From NCBI GenBank assembly GCA_023423695.1, contig JAFAFA010000051.1:1-64000 (forward strand): a stretch of DNA of 64,000 bases, given 5' to 3'. A program made the translations under genes and the position numbers. The notes below the pieces were generated by a model. That model searched no databases. It saw only the letters and a list, made by a program, of their open reading frames with translations, and was not told where the DNA came from. Below, in pieces: positions 40,919-50,099 of the stretch; the first letter of the stretch is position 1; each line of letters opens with the position of its first letter. This DNA is from Pseudomonadota bacterium (lineage in GTDB: Bacteria; Pseudomonadota; Alphaproteobacteria; Azospirillales; Azospirillaceae).

Positions 40919-42034
40919 ATGGCCGCCAATAAGAAGCTTCTGTTCCTCCCCGGTGACGGCATCGGCCCCGAGGTGATGCGCCAGGTCCGCCGGGTCATCG
41001 ACTGGATGGACCGCAAGCGCAAGATCACCTTCGACGTGTCCGAAGGACTGGTCGGCGGCGCGGCCATCGAAGCCCACGGCGTTCCGCTGTCCGACGCCAC
41101 GCTGGCCGAGGCGCTGGCGGTGGACGCGGTGATGCTGGGCGCCGTCGGCGGCCCGAAGTGGGACAACCCCAGCGACTACACCAAGCGCCCGGAAGCCGGC
41201 CTGCTGACCCTGCGCAAGGAACTGGGCCTGTTCGCCAACCTGCGCCCGGCCGTGGTGTTCGACGCGCTGGTCGACGCCTCGACCCTGAAGGCCGACGTCA
41301 TCCGCGGCCTGGACATCCTGATCGTCCGCGAACTGACCGGCGGCGTCTATTTCGGTGAGCCGCGCGGCATCACCGACATCGGCAACGGCGAGCGCCGCGG
41401 CGTCAACACCCAGGTCTACACCACGTCGGAGATCCGCCGCGTCGCCCGCGTCGCGTTCGAGCTGGCCCGCAAGCGCGGCAACAAGCTCTGCTCGATGGAA
41501 AAGGCGAACGTCATGGAATCCGGCCTGCTGTGGCGCCAGGAAGTGACCAAGCTGCATGGGGAAGAGTTCCAGGACGTCGAGCTGAGCCACATGTACGCCG
41601 ACAACGGCGCCATGCAGCTGCTGAAGAACCCGAAGCAGTTCGACGTGATCGTCACCGACAACCTGTTCGGCGACATCCTGTCGGACGAGGCGGCGATGAT
41701 GACCGGTTCGCTCGGCATGCTGCCGTCGGCCTCGCTGGGCGCTCCGGATGCCAACGGCAACCGCAAGGCGCTGTACGAGCCGGTGCACGGCTCGGCCCCG
41801 GACATCGCCGGCCGCGATCTGGCCAACCCCTGCGCGACGCTGCTGTCCTTCGCGATGTGCCTGCGCTACTCGTTCAACCTGGACGAGGACGCCAAGCTGA
41901 TCGAGCGGGCCATCCAGAACGTGCTGGGCGGCGGCATGCGCACGGCCGACATCATGGCCCCGGGCATGGCGCGCTGCTCCACCACCGTCATGGGCGATTC
42001 GATCCTGCGCGAGCTGGACAAGCTGGCCTCCTGA
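40919..42034 (+). CDS. leuB: 3-isopropylmalate dehydrogenase
   Basis: NAD-dependent oxidative decarboxylation of 3-isopropylmalate. The 371-residue protein has FLPGDGIGPEVMRQV, the substrate loop RKELGLFANLRP, catalytic Tyr/Lys sites (GGVYFGEPRG; SMEKANVMESGLLWR), the metal site VTDNLFGDILSDEAAM and the NAD motif EPVHGSAPDIAGRDLANPCA. Length as expected. A strong terminator follows at 42058. Confidence 0.98.
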   Translation: MAANKKLLFLPGDGIGPEVMRQVRRVIDWMDRKRKITFDVSEGLVGGAAIEAHGVPLSDATLAEALAVDAVMLGAVGGPKWDNPSDYTKRPEAGLLTLRKELGLFANLRPAVVFDALVDASTLKADVIRGLDILIVRELTGGVYFGEPRGITDIGNGERRGVNTQVYTTSEIRRVARVAFELARKRGNKLCSMEKANVMESGLLWRQEVTKLHGEEFQDVELSHMYADNGAMQLLKNPKQFDVIVTDNLFGDILSDEAAMMTGSLGMLPSASLGAPDANGNRKALYEPVHGSAPDIAGRDLANPCATLLSFAMCLRYSFNLDEDAKLIERAIQNVLGGGMRTADIMAPGMARCSTTVMGDSILRELDKLAS

Positions 42035-42057
42035 TCGGTCTTCCAAACGGCGTTAAA

Positions 42058-42092
42058 GAAAAAGCCCCCGTCCGCAAGGACGGGGGCTTTTT
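42058..42092 (+). terminator. Bidirectional terminator between leuB and the KGG gene
   Basis: AGCCCCCGTCC (42063-42073), loop GCAA, GGACGGGGGCT (42078-42088), then TTTTT; an AAAGAAAAA run on the left gives U residues for the other strand. It lies 24 bases past leuB and 23 bases past the KGG gene stop. Confidence 0.92.
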
Positions 42093-42114
42093 CGTCTGCA
42101 CGGATCGCAGTGTT

Positions 42115-42405
42115 TCAATCGCCCCCGACAGGGCGGTCGGCAGACCGTCCGCCATGGCTCGCCTGTCCGCCCTTGCGGCCGGCTTCCGCCGCCAGCGAGG
42201 GGTTCTTGGAGAAGCTGCGCGAGGAAGCGGGCACACTGCGCCCACCCTTGCGCCCGGCTTCCGCGGCGAGTTCCGGGTTCTTCGAAAAGCTGCGTTTGTC
42301 GGCCGGCACGCTTTCGCCACCTTTGCTGGCAATTTGGCGTTGCCGATCAGGGTCCATCGACGCGAAGCCGCGGCCCGACGTACGATTGCTCTCTTTCGAG
42401 GCCAT
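42115..42405 (-). CDS. KGG-repeat stress-induced protein
   Basis: A 96-residue hydrophilic protein with three repeats ending in KGG: MDPDRQRQIASKGGESV, SKNPELAAEAGRKGGRSV and SKNPSLAAEAGRKGGQAS. This matches the bacterial KGG-repeat family (general stress or desiccation-related, like Bacillus GsiB and plant Em/LEA group 1-like proteins). Rich in Arg, Ser and Gly, so probably disordered. ATG 42405 has GGAGG seven bases upstream. Expression under stress is likely by family, not shown by the sequence. Confidence 0.85.
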   Translation of the reverse strand: MASKESNRTSGRGFASMDPDRQRQIASKGGESVPADKRSFSKNPELAAEAGRKGGRSVPASSRSFSKNPSLAAEAGRKGGQASHGGRSADRPVGGD

Positions 42406-42518
42406 AACCAACCTCCGACTGTGCCTTGCTGAATCGACAACCGGACAGCCGTGGGTTGGTTCCAAATACCGAACAATTTCTGCAACCGGAATTGTCGGTG
42501 CGGCCAGCAATGTGGCGC

Positions 42519-43403
42519 TCAAATCCCTGCCGTCTCCAACCTCCCGATCGCCTCGGCCAGCGCAACCAGCCGGCGGGCGTTCTCGACATGCAGGTTCTCT
42601 ACCAGCTTGCCGTCGACCAGCACCACGCCTTTGCCGGCGGCTGCGGCCTCCGCATGGGCGGCGATGATGCGGTGGGCCTGGGCGATCTCGTCGGCATCGG
42701 GGGCGAAGGCGGCGTTGCAGGCGGCGATGGTCTTGGGATGGATCAGCGTCTTGCCGTCGAAGCCCAATTCGCGTCCCTGCCGGCAGGAGGCGGCGAACCC
42801 CTCGTCGTCGTTCAGGTCCAGATGCACGCCGTCCAGCACCGCCAGCCCATAGGCGCGCGCTGCCAGCAGGCAGAGCCCCAGGCTGGTGATCATCGGCAGC
42901 CGCTGTGCCGTATGGGCGGCGTGCAGATCCTTGGCAAGGTCAGAGGTGCCGAGAACCAGCGCCCCGACGGCGGGGGAGGCACTCGCGATCTCCTTCACGT
43001 TCAGGATGCCGAGCGGCGTCTCCATCATGCACCAGATCGTCTGGCCGACCGGCGCTCCGGCGGCGCGCAGCACCGCCTCGGCCTGCCGCACCGCGTCGGC
43101 GCTCTCCACCTTCGGCAGCAGCACCGCGTCGGCGCCGCTCGCCGCCGCCATGCGCAGGTCGTCATAGCCCCAGGGCGTGCCCAGCCCGTTGACGCGGACG
43201 ATCAGCTCCCGCCCGCCATAGCCGCCGGCGGCAAGCGCCTGGGCGATGGTGTCGCGAGCCGCGGCCTTGGCGTCGGGAGCGACCGCATCCTCCAGATCCA
43301 GGATCAGCCCGTCGGCGGGCAGGCTGCGCCCCTTCTCCAGGGCGCGGGCGTTCGAGCCCGGCATATAGAGCACGCTGCGGCGGGGGCGGACGGTCGTGGC
43401 CAT
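42519..43403 (-). CDS. HpcH/HpaI aldolase/citrate lyase family protein (CitE-like)
   Basis: A 294-residue TIM-barrel lyase acting on a CoA thioester such as malyl-, beta-methylmalyl- or citramalyl-CoA. Recognised from RRSVLYMPGSNARALEKGRSL, LILDLEDAV (metal-binding Glu/Asp), VRVNGLGTPWGYDDL, LPKVESAD, METPLGILNVKEIA and KTLIHPKTI. The glutamate in METPLGI and the aspartate in DLNDDEGF are the expected Mg ligands. The exact substrate cannot be told. ATG 43403. The KGG gene follows after 113 bases on the same strand; the pyridoxal kinase gene is divergent. Confidence 0.9.
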   Translation of the reverse strand: MATTVRPRRSVLYMPGSNARALEKGRSLPADGLILDLEDAVAPDAKAAARDTIAQALAAGGYGGRELIVRVNGLGTPWGYDDLRMAAASGADAVLLPKVESADAVRQAEAVLRAAGAPVGQTIWCMMETPLGILNVKEIASASPAVGALVLGTSDLAKDLHAAHTAQRLPMITSLGLCLLAARAYGLAVLDGVHLDLNDDEGFAASCRQGRELGFDGKTLIHPKTIAACNAAFAPDADEIAQAHRIIAAHAEAAAAGKGVVLVDGKLVENLHVENARRLVALAEAIGRLETAGI

Positions 43404-43595
43404 GGCGATATCCCGGTACTGCGGATGGTTGGAGAGGGCAGCTTTAGCCGCGCGTCCCCGCCCTGTCCATGGGCCAAGCCGCCACACCAGGCGGCCGGCA
43501 AGGGGCATATGCATGGCAGCCATGCCGCGTCCCCCCGGCGTCGCCGTGGAGTCGGCGGCTTTACGCCCGGCGGACCGTCGCTTACGCTTCATCCC

Positions 43596-44456
43596 ATGAA
43601 AAGCGTCCTCACCATCCAATCGCACGTCGCCTATGGCTATGTCGGCAACCGGGCAGCGGTGTTCCCGCTGCAGCGGCTGGGGATCGACGCCACGGCGGTG
43701 AACACCGTCCAGTTCTCCAACCACACCGGCTACGGCGCCTGGACCGGGCAGGTCTTCACGGCGGAGCACATCGCCGATATCGTCGACGGCATCGCCGCCC
43801 GCGGCGTGCTGCCGGTGCAGGACGCGGTGCTGTCCGGCTACATGGGCGCCGTCGAACTGGGGCAGGTGATCGTTGAAACCGCAGCGCGGGTGAAGGCGGC
43901 CAATCCCAAGGCGGTCTATTGCTGCGACCCGGTGATGGGCGACGTCGGCCGCGGCTTCTTCGTACGGCCCGGCCTGCCGGAATTCATCCGCGACCATGCG
44001 GTCCCCGCCGCCGACCTGATGACGCCGAACCAGTTCGAGCTGGAATATCTGACCGACCGCAAGGTGGCGACTCTGGACGACGCACTGGCGGCGACCGCGG
44101 CGTTGCGCGCCCGCGGACCGCGGCTGGTGCTGGTCACCAGCCTGACCCGCAGCGACGCCGATCCCGACAGCATCGAAATGCTGGTAGATGGTGCGGACGG
44201 CGCCTGGCTGGTGGCGACGCCGCGCCTGACCTTCGATCCGCCGCCCAATGGGTCGGGCGACGCGGTGGCGGCGCTGTTCCTCGCCCACTATCTGACGGCC
44301 TTCGATCCCGCTGACGCGCTGGAGAAGGCGGCGGCGGCGATCTTCGCCATCTTCGAGACCACCAAGCGATTGGGCACGCGCGAGCTTCAGCTGATCGCCG
44401 CCCAGGACGATTTCGTCGACCCGCCCCGCCGCTTCGCCGCCACCCGCCTGCGCTGA
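43596..44456 (+). CDS. pdxY: Pyridoxal kinase
   Basis: Salvages pyridoxal to pyridoxal 5'-phosphate. The 286-residue ribokinase-fold enzyme has TIQSHVAYGYVGNRAAVFPLQRLGID (in part), NTVQFSNHTGYGAWTG, CDPVMGD and the catalytic GSGDAVAALFLAHYL near the C-terminus. Length and motifs fit PdxY. ATG 43596. Converges with the histidine kinase gene 23 bases downstream of its stop. Confidence 0.95.
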   Translation: MKSVLTIQSHVAYGYVGNRAAVFPLQRLGIDATAVNTVQFSNHTGYGAWTGQVFTAEHIADIVDGIAARGVLPVQDAVLSGYMGAVELGQVIVETAARVKAANPKAVYCCDPVMGDVGRGFFVRPGLPEFIRDHAVPAADLMTPNQFELEYLTDRKVATLDDALAATAALRARGPRLVLVTSLTRSDADPDSIEMLVDGADGAWLVATPRLTFDPPPNGSGDAVAALFLAHYLTAFDPADALEKAAAAIFAIFETTKRLGTRELQLIAAQDDFVDPPRRFAATRLR

Positions 44457-44479
44457 AGCTTGGCGGTTTTTCCCGGCCG

Positions 44480-46771
44480 TCAGACAGCACCGAAGGTCCG
44501 GTCGCCCACCTTGGACGGATGATCCGCAACCCGGGAGGGCGGCAGCCAGATCGTCATGGTGGTGCCGGTGCCGGGCGTGCTGTCGCAGGTCAACGTGCCG
44601 CCATGCAGGTCGATGAAGTTCTTCGAGATCGACAGTCCCAGCCCCGTCCCCTCGTAACGCCGGTTGGCCGCGTTGTCGGCCTGACGGAAGGGCTCGAACA
44701 GGTCGGCCATGAATTCGGGCGGAATGCCGATGCCGGTATCGGCCACTGACAGCCGGAACCCGCCACCCCCATTCCCGTCCTGGTCCAGGCCGGCGGTGAT
44801 GGTGACGCTGCCGCCGCCCGGCGTGAACTTCACCGCGTTGGACAGCAGGTTCAGGATCACCTGCTTGAAGGCGCGCGGATCGACCCAGAGCGTGGCGACC
44901 GATCCCGTCACGAGGTTGTTCACCACCACGCCGCCGGAGGCCGCGCGGTCGCGCACCATCATCAGGCAATGGCCCACCGCCTCGTCGACCTCGACCGGTT
45001 CCTCACACAGTTCGAACTGGCCCGATTCCAGCTTCGACATGTCCAGCACGGCATTGACGATGTCCAGCAGGTGCCGGCCGCTGTCGTGGATGTCCGTGAT
45101 GCAGGATTTCTGCCGCTCATTGACGGCGCCGAAGAACTCGCTCTCCAGCACCTCGGCGAAGCCGATGATGGCGTTCAGCGGTGTGCGCAGCTCGTGGCTC
45201 ATGTTGGCCAGGAACTCGCTCTTGGCGCGGTTCGCCAGTTCCGCCTGGGTCTTGGAGGCGATCACCTCCGCCTCCTGCTGTTTGCGGCGGGTCATGTCGC
45301 GGATGACGCCGACATAGATGCGCGGCTCCTCCGGACGCAGGGCCGGACTTGAGGCCGGGTGCCGGACGCCGGCGGCGGAGCAGGGCGTCGCGGCACCGGG
45401 ACCGGCTCCCAGCCGCAGGTCGCTGACGGTGAAGCCCACCGGAAAGGCGTGGCCGTCGCGCCGCAGCGCGGTCAGGTCACGGTCGTTGGCGCCGCCACGC
45501 GCGTCGGGGATCAGCGCCTCGATCGGCTGGCCGATCATGTCGCGCTCCGGCACGCCGAACATCACCTCGGCGGCGCGGTTGAAGGTGACGATGCGCCCGG
45601 CGGTGTCGAAGGTCACCACCGCGTCCAGCATGGAGTCGAGGATCCCGCGCAGCCGGCGGGAGGCGCGGGCGAGCCGGGCCTGATCCTCCTCCCGGCGGGC
45701 ATGTTGCCGGACGACGAAGGCGGTCAGCAAAGCGATGGCGATGGTCATCACCGTGCCGATGGCGGTCCAGGCCGCGGTGTCGCGCTGCCAGTCTGCCAGA
45801 ACCGCACGCACCGGCAGGGCAGCCACGATGACGAACGGATAGCCCTGCACCCGCCGCACGCTGATCAGGCTGTCGCCCGCACCACCGCCGGGCAAGGCCG
45901 TCCCCGAGGGTGCCGCTCCCGAGTTTGCCGACCTCGAAGTCGCAGCCGCCGGAGCGGCCATTGGGGTGCTGTCGCGGATGGTGGCCTCGTCCTGGGTCGC
46001 CAGGGCACGCTGCGCCGCCGGCCAATCCGCCAGCCGGGTCAGCCCGATGCGGTCCTGCGGCCGTTCCAGCAGAACGGTCCCGTCCTCCAGCGCCAGGATC
46101 ACGCTGCCCTTGCGGTCGATACGCTGCGATTCCAGCGTCGCCGCCAGCCGCGTCGGATCGACCAGCGCCACCAGCACCCCGCGGAAGCGGCCGTTCGCGT
46201 CGGTCCAACGGCGGCTCAAGGGAATGACGTGGGTGCTGGGCATCACCCGGCTGACGATGGGTGAGCCCACCAGCAGGCCGGGGCTGGCGCGGTCGCGCGC
46301 ATTGGTGAAATATGTGCGGTCGGACAGCGGGAAGGACGGCAGCGGCACGTCGGCGGAATGGTGCAGGGCAAAGCCGTCGTCGCCGACCACCACCAGATCC
46401 GCCAGTTCTCCGAAGGCATCGCGGCTCCGGCGCAGATGATCGTGAATGGCGGCACTGCCGCGCCGGCCGCCCTCGGGATGGGTGTCGAGCGCGAAGGCCA
46501 GATCGCTCAACAGCCGGTCCACCGAGAAGGCGGTGCGCAGTGTTTGGGCCTCCAGCATGCGGGCGAGGTCGCGGGTCGCGCGCTCGCCCGCATCCAGGGC
46601 TTCCCTCCGGCTCTGGAGGATGCCGTAGCCGATCAGCGTGTTCACCACCACGATGAAGGCGAGGCCGGAGGCGGTCATCAGGAAGCGCACCGACCCCAGA
46701 CGGCCACGCAGCGCCCGCGCTACACCGGCGTTGGAGCGGTTGGTCGGGAAGGCGGACCCGGAGGCGGGCAT
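44480..46771 (-). CDS. Membrane sensor histidine kinase (Cache-PAS-HisKA-HATPase)
   Basis: A 763-residue kinase. Membrane segments at about 30-52 and 334-354 flank a periplasmic double-Cache-type sensor (LADLVVVGDDGFALHHSADV, DRTYFTNARDR, RWTDANGRFRGVLVALVD). A PAS domain follows (372-495), then HisKA with the phospho-acceptor His at about 526 (MSHELRTPLNAIIGFAE) and an ATPase domain with ILNLLSNAVKFTPGG, VADTGIGIPPEFMADLFEPF and GTGLGLSIS. The family resembles Azospirillum/Rhodospirillum orphan kinases. No response regulator is adjacent; the only stand-alone receiver in the window is at 11905. Ligand unknown. ATG 46771 taken; AGGA lies 13 bases upstream, rather far. Confidence 0.92.
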   Translation of the reverse strand: MPASGSAFPTNRSNAGVARALRGRLGSVRFLMTASGLAFIVVVNTLIGYGILQSRREALDAGERATRDLARMLEAQTLRTAFSVDRLLSDLAFALDTHPEGGRRGSAAIHDHLRRSRDAFGELADLVVVGDDGFALHHSADVPLPSFPLSDRTYFTNARDRASPGLLVGSPIVSRVMPSTHVIPLSRRWTDANGRFRGVLVALVDPTRLAATLESQRIDRKGSVILALEDGTVLLERPQDRIGLTRLADWPAAQRALATQDEATIRDSTPMAAPAAATSRSANSGAAPSGTALPGGGAGDSLISVRRVQGYPFVIVAALPVRAVLADWQRDTAAWTAIGTVMTIAIALLTAFVVRQHARREEDQARLARASRRLRGILDSMLDAVVTFDTAGRIVTFNRAAEVMFGVPERDMIGQPIEALIPDARGGANDRDLTALRRDGHAFPVGFTVSDLRLGAGPGAATPCSAAGVRHPASSPALRPEEPRIYVGVIRDMTRRKQQEAEVIASKTQAELANRAKSEFLANMSHELRTPLNAIIGFAEVLESEFFGAVNERQKSCITDIHDSGRHLLDIVNAVLDMSKLESGQFELCEEPVEVDEAVGHCLMMVRDRAASGGVVVNNLVTGSVATLWVDPRAFKQVILNLLSNAVKFTPGGGSVTITAGLDQDGNGGGGFRLSVADTGIGIPPEFMADLFEPFRQADNAANRRYEGTGLGLSISKNFIDLHGGTLTCDSTPGTGTTMTIWLPPSRVADHPSKVGDRTFGAV

Positions 46772-47047
46772 CGGCGTCGGGTTTTCCTGTCTGGCGGGCG
46801 GCTGCACTGCGCAGGGACATTGAATGGACGAATACCCTAAATAAAGTCTAATCTTACAAAAATATGCGCCTTCCCGCTGCGCCCGGATGCCGCGCCGCGG
46901 GCGTCCGCCGCCGGTGCCGGCCGCGCCGCCGCGCACGCCGCCCTGCCATTCCGGCAACCGGCTCCGCCCATGCCCGTCGGCGGTTGCCGGGAGCGGTTCC
47001 ATCCGTTAGGTAAGGGGCATCTTGGCAGCCGGATCGCGCATACCCCC

Positions 47048-48220
47048 ATGACCGACGGACCGCTTTCGCTCTACCGCGCCCGCCGCGGCAGCGGCACTCT
47101 TCGCCCCGATCCCGACCAGGAACTGGCGGCGGAGAAGTTCCAAAGCCTGTATCAGGCGCTGAAGGGCTATCAGCCGCAGCCCGCCGGCGACGACAAGCCG
47201 GCCGGGGGCGGATGGCTGGAACGGTTCGGGCTTGGCCGCCGCCGCTCCGCTCCGCCGCCGCCCGACATCGCCTCCACTGCTCCGCAGGGGCTGTACATCT
47301 ACGGCAGCGTCGGTCGCGGCAAGTCGATGCTGATGGACCTGTTCTTCGAGACGGCTCCGGTCGACAAGAAGCGGCGCGTCCACTTCCACGAGTTCATGCT
47401 GGAAATCCACCAGCGCATCCACGACCACCGCCAGTCCGGCAAGGGAAAAGGCGACGGCCCTGACGAGGCGCTGCCCGAACTGGCCCGCGCGCTGGCCGAC
47501 GAGGCGTGGCTGCTCTGTTTCGACGAGTTCCACGTTACCAACATCGTCGACGCGATGATCCTGGGCCGGCTGTTCACCAACCTGTTCGACCTGGGTGTGG
47601 TGGTGGTGGCGACCTCCAACTGGCCGCCCGACATGCTGTACAAGGACGGGCTCCAGCGCGAACTGTTCCTGCCCTTCATCGCGCTGCTGAAGGAGAAGCT
47701 GGACATCCTGTCTCTGGATGGCCCCACCGATTACCGGCTGGACCGGCTGAAGGGGGTGCCGATCTACCATCATCCGCTGGGTCCGGCGTCGGACGCCGCC
47801 CTTGCCAAGGCTTTCTCCGACCTGACCGGCGGCTCGGCGGGCGAGCCCTGCAGCCTGACGGTGCAGGGCCGCCGGGTGGAGATCGACCGCGCCGCCAAAT
47901 GCGTGGCCCAGGTCGATTTCTGGAACCTGTGCGGCAAGCCGCTGGGGGCGGCCGACTATCTGGCCATCGCCACCCATTTCCACACGGTCCTGATCGACCA
48001 CGTGCCCACGATGAAGGACGAGCTGCGCAACGAGGCCAAGCGCTTCATGACGCTGATCGATGCGCTGTACGAGCACAAGGTGAACGTCGTCATTGCCGCC
48101 GAAGGCCCGCCGGAACGCCTCTACCCGGAAGGCACCCACGCCTTCGAGTTCGAACGCACGGTGAGCCGGCTGATGGAGATGCAGAGCGAAGACTACCTGC
48201 AAAGGCAGCATTTGACCTAA
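47048..48220 (+). CDS. zapE: ZapE / AFG1-like cell-division ATPase
   Basis: A 390-residue AAA-type ATPase; in E. coli ZapE destabilises FtsZ polymers late in division under low oxygen or heat, and the mitochondrial homologue AFG1 acts in respiratory-chain quality control. Walker A is YGSVGRGKSMLMDLFF, Walker B LLCFDEFHVTNIVDAMIL, followed by VVATSNWPPDMLYKDGLQRE and the C-terminal FMTLIDALYEHKVNVVIAA. A 40-residue insert near the N-terminus (GGWLERFGLGRRRSAPPPP) is not conserved. ATG 47048. The 276-base gap before it carries an AT-rich stretch (46820-46862) that may hold the promoters of zapE and the kinase gene. Confidence 0.95.
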   Translation: MTDGPLSLYRARRGSGTLRPDPDQELAAEKFQSLYQALKGYQPQPAGDDKPAGGGWLERFGLGRRRSAPPPPDIASTAPQGLYIYGSVGRGKSMLMDLFFETAPVDKKRRVHFHEFMLEIHQRIHDHRQSGKGKGDGPDEALPELARALADEAWLLCFDEFHVTNIVDAMILGRLFTNLFDLGVVVVATSNWPPDMLYKDGLQRELFLPFIALLKEKLDILSLDGPTDYRLDRLKGVPIYHHPLGPASDAALAKAFSDLTGGSAGEPCSLTVQGRRVEIDRAAKCVAQVDFWNLCGKPLGAADYLAIATHFHTVLIDHVPTMKDELRNEAKRFMTLIDALYEHKVNVVIAAEGPPERLYPEGTHAFEFERTVSRLMEMQSEDYLQRQHLT

Positions 48221-48236
48221 GCGGCGGTCTCCCCGC

Positions 48237-49163
48237 TCACACCACCTCCGCAGCCTTCTCCCGTGCCCGCCGCCGCAACTCTTCGAAGTCGCGGCCGGCG
48301 TGGTGGGAGGAACGGGTCAGCGGGGTGGCGGACACCATCAGGAAACCCTTGGCCCGCGCCACCGTGCCGTAACGCTCGAACTCCTCCGGCGTGACGTGGC
48401 GGGCGACCGGGTGGTGGGTGGGGGTGGGGCGGAGGTACTGGCCGACGGTCAGGAAATCGACGCCCGCCGCCCGCAGGTCGTCCATCACCTGCAGCACCTC
48501 CGCCGGCTCCTCGCCCAGCCCGACCATGATGCCGGACTTGGTGAAGATGGACGGATCGCGCTCCTTCACCCGCTCCAGCAGGCGCAGCGATCCATAATAG
48601 CGCGCCCCCGGCCGCACATCGGCGTAGAGCCGCGGCACGGTTTCCAGATTGTGGTTGTAGACATCGGGCCGGGCGTCCACCACCGCCTCCACCGCCCCCG
48701 GCTTGTTGCGGAAATCCGGCGTCAGCACCTCCACCGTCGTGCTGGGGGAGGTGTCGCGGAGGCGGGCGATGCAGCGGGCGAAATGCGCTGCACCGCCGTC
48801 GGGCAGATCGTCGCGGTCGACCGAAGTGATGACGACATGGGCGAGGCCCAACTCGCCCACCGCCTCGGCCAGCCGGTCCGGCTCGTGGGGATCGAGCGCG
48901 TCCGGCCGGCCGGTGGCGACGTTGCAGAACGCACAGGCCCGCGTGCACACGCTGCCCAGGATCATCACCGTCGCATGCCGCTTGCTCCAGCAGTCGCCGA
49001 TGTTGGGGCAGGCGGCCTCCTCGCAGACCGTGTTCAGGCCGTGGCGGCGGACCAGCGACTGTGTCTCCTCGAACGCTGCGCCGCCGGGGGCGCGGGCGCG
49101 GAGCCAGGCCGGCTTTTCGGGCCGGTGCTCAGGGCGGGGCTTGTGCATCGCGGGCAGGGCCAT
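48237..49163 (-). CDS. lipA: Lipoyl synthase in the acetoin operon
   Basis: Radical-SAM enzyme that inserts two sulfurs into octanoylated lipoyl domains. The 308-residue protein has both clusters: auxiliary CEEAACPNIGDCW and radical-SAM CTRACAFCNVATG, plus VVITSVDRDDLPDGGA and the C-terminal SSHHAGRDFEEL. Its place as last gene of the aco operon indicates a copy dedicated to lipoylating AcoC when acetoin is used; a housekeeping lipA probably exists elsewhere. ATG 49163 overlaps the stop of a 29-codon ORF (TGATG), so the two are coupled. Converges with zapE. Confidence 0.95.
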   Translation of the reverse strand: MALPAMHKPRPEHRPEKPAWLRARAPGGAAFEETQSLVRRHGLNTVCEEAACPNIGDCWSKRHATVMILGSVCTRACAFCNVATGRPDALDPHEPDRLAEAVGELGLAHVVITSVDRDDLPDGGAAHFARCIARLRDTSPSTTVEVLTPDFRNKPGAVEAVVDARPDVYNHNLETVPRLYADVRPGARYYGSLRLLERVKERDPSIFTKSGIMVGLGEEPAEVLQVMDDLRAAGVDFLTVGQYLRPTPTHHPVARHVTPEEFERYGTVARAKGFLMVSATPLTRSSHHAGRDFEELRRRAREKAAEVV

Positions 49164-49252
49164 CAGTGGACGAGCTCCGGCTGTTCCGCGCCCGTCCGCG
49201 GCTGTATGTCGAACAGCCGGACGGCGGCCTTCCTGGCGGTCGTGGCAGTCAT
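49163..49252 (-). CDS. 29-residue small ORF coupled to lipA
   Basis: Encodes MTATTARKAAVRLF followed by DIQPRTGAEQPELVH. A strong GGAGG sits eight bases before the ATG (49252), and its TGA overlaps the lipA ATG, the two marks of a translated, coupled gene. It follows budC by 48 bases on the same strand. The peptide is basic at its N-terminal half and acidic at the end, with no membrane segment or cysteine. I know of no family. It may be a leader that sets lipA translation, a small helper of AcoC lipoylation, or a chance ORF. Confidence 0.5.
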   Translation of the reverse strand: MTATTARKAAVRLFDIQPRTGAEQPELVH

Positions 49253-49300
49253 GGTGTTGTCCTCCGGATTTGTCGTTGTGAAGGCCAATGGCCGGGACGG

Positions 49301-50086
49301 TCAGGCGAACACCATCCCGCCATCGACCAGCAGGGACTGGCCGGTCATGAAGTCGCTGTCCGACGAGGCGAGGAAGCGGGCGACGCCGACCAGATCGTCG
49401 GGGCGTGATGGGCGGCCCAGCACCGCGCCGGCGGCGAACATGTCGAAGGCTTCGTTCTCGGACTTGGTGATGCCGGTGTCGCGGAAGCCCTGGTCGATGA
49501 TCTTCCACATCTCGGTCGCCACCACGCCGGGGCAGATGGCGTTGGCGGTGATGCCCTCCTTGCCGAAGCCGCGGGCGGCGGCCTGGGTCAGGGCCACGAC
49601 GGCGAACTTGCTGGCGGAGTAATGGGCCAGCGGCTCGTAGCCCTGCTTGCCGGCGATGGAGGCGGTGTTGACGATCTTGCCGCCGCCGCCCTGCTTCTTG
49701 AACGTCTTGATCGCTTCCTGCATGCCGATCAGCACGCCCATCGCGTTGATGTCGTTGACCGTGTGCCAGTCGTCCTCGGTGATGTCGAGGAAGGGCTTGG
49801 TCTGGGCGATGCCGGCATTGTTGAAGATGACGTCGAGCCGGCCATGGGCCTTCACCGTCTCGTCGATCATGCGGCGGACGGCGGCGCGGTCGCGGACATC
49901 GACGGTGACGGCGATGGCGGTGCCGCCGGCGGCGCGGATGGCCTCGGCCACTTGTTGGGCGTCGGCTTCGGTGCGGTCGGCGATGGTGAGCTTTGCACCG
50001 TCGGCGGCGAGCGCCTTGGCGATGGTGGCGCCGATGCCGCGGCCGGCGCCGGTGACGATGATGCTCTTGTCCTTGAGGTCAGGCAT
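49301..50086 (-). CDS. budC: Acetoin reductase / 2,3-butanediol dehydrogenase (SDR)
   Basis: A 261-residue short-chain dehydrogenase. Rossmann motif TGAGRGIGATIAKAL, NNAGIAQ, catalytic Ser in VNTASIAGKQG and YSASK (Tyr-Lys) are all present, with the C-terminal FMTGQSLLVDGGMVFA that is typical of acetoin/butanediol reductases. It would interconvert acetoin and 2,3-butanediol, feeding butanediol into the acetoin dehydrogenase encoded beside it. The assignment to this substrate rests on the operon as well as sequence. ATG 50086. Confidence 0.88.
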   Translation of the reverse strand: MPDLKDKSIIVTGAGRGIGATIAKALAADGAKLTIADRTEADAQQVAEAIRAAGGTAIAVTVDVRDRAAVRRMIDETVKAHGRLDVIFNNAGIAQTKPFLDITEDDWHTVNDINAMGVLIGMQEAIKTFKKQGGGGKIVNTASIAGKQGYEPLAHYSASKFAVVALTQAAARGFGKEGITANAICPGVVATEMWKIIDQGFRDTGITKSENEAFDMFAAGAVLGRPSRPDDLVGVARFLASSDSDFMTGQSLLVDGGMVFA

Positions 50087-50099
50087 GAGCTGTCTCCTG

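Noticed and set aside
42519..44969. 816-codon minus-strand frame through the CitE-like gene and beyond
   Set aside because: The CitE-like protein begins at ATG 43403; the upstream part lies opposite pdxY and within the kinase gene in another frame and has no family character.
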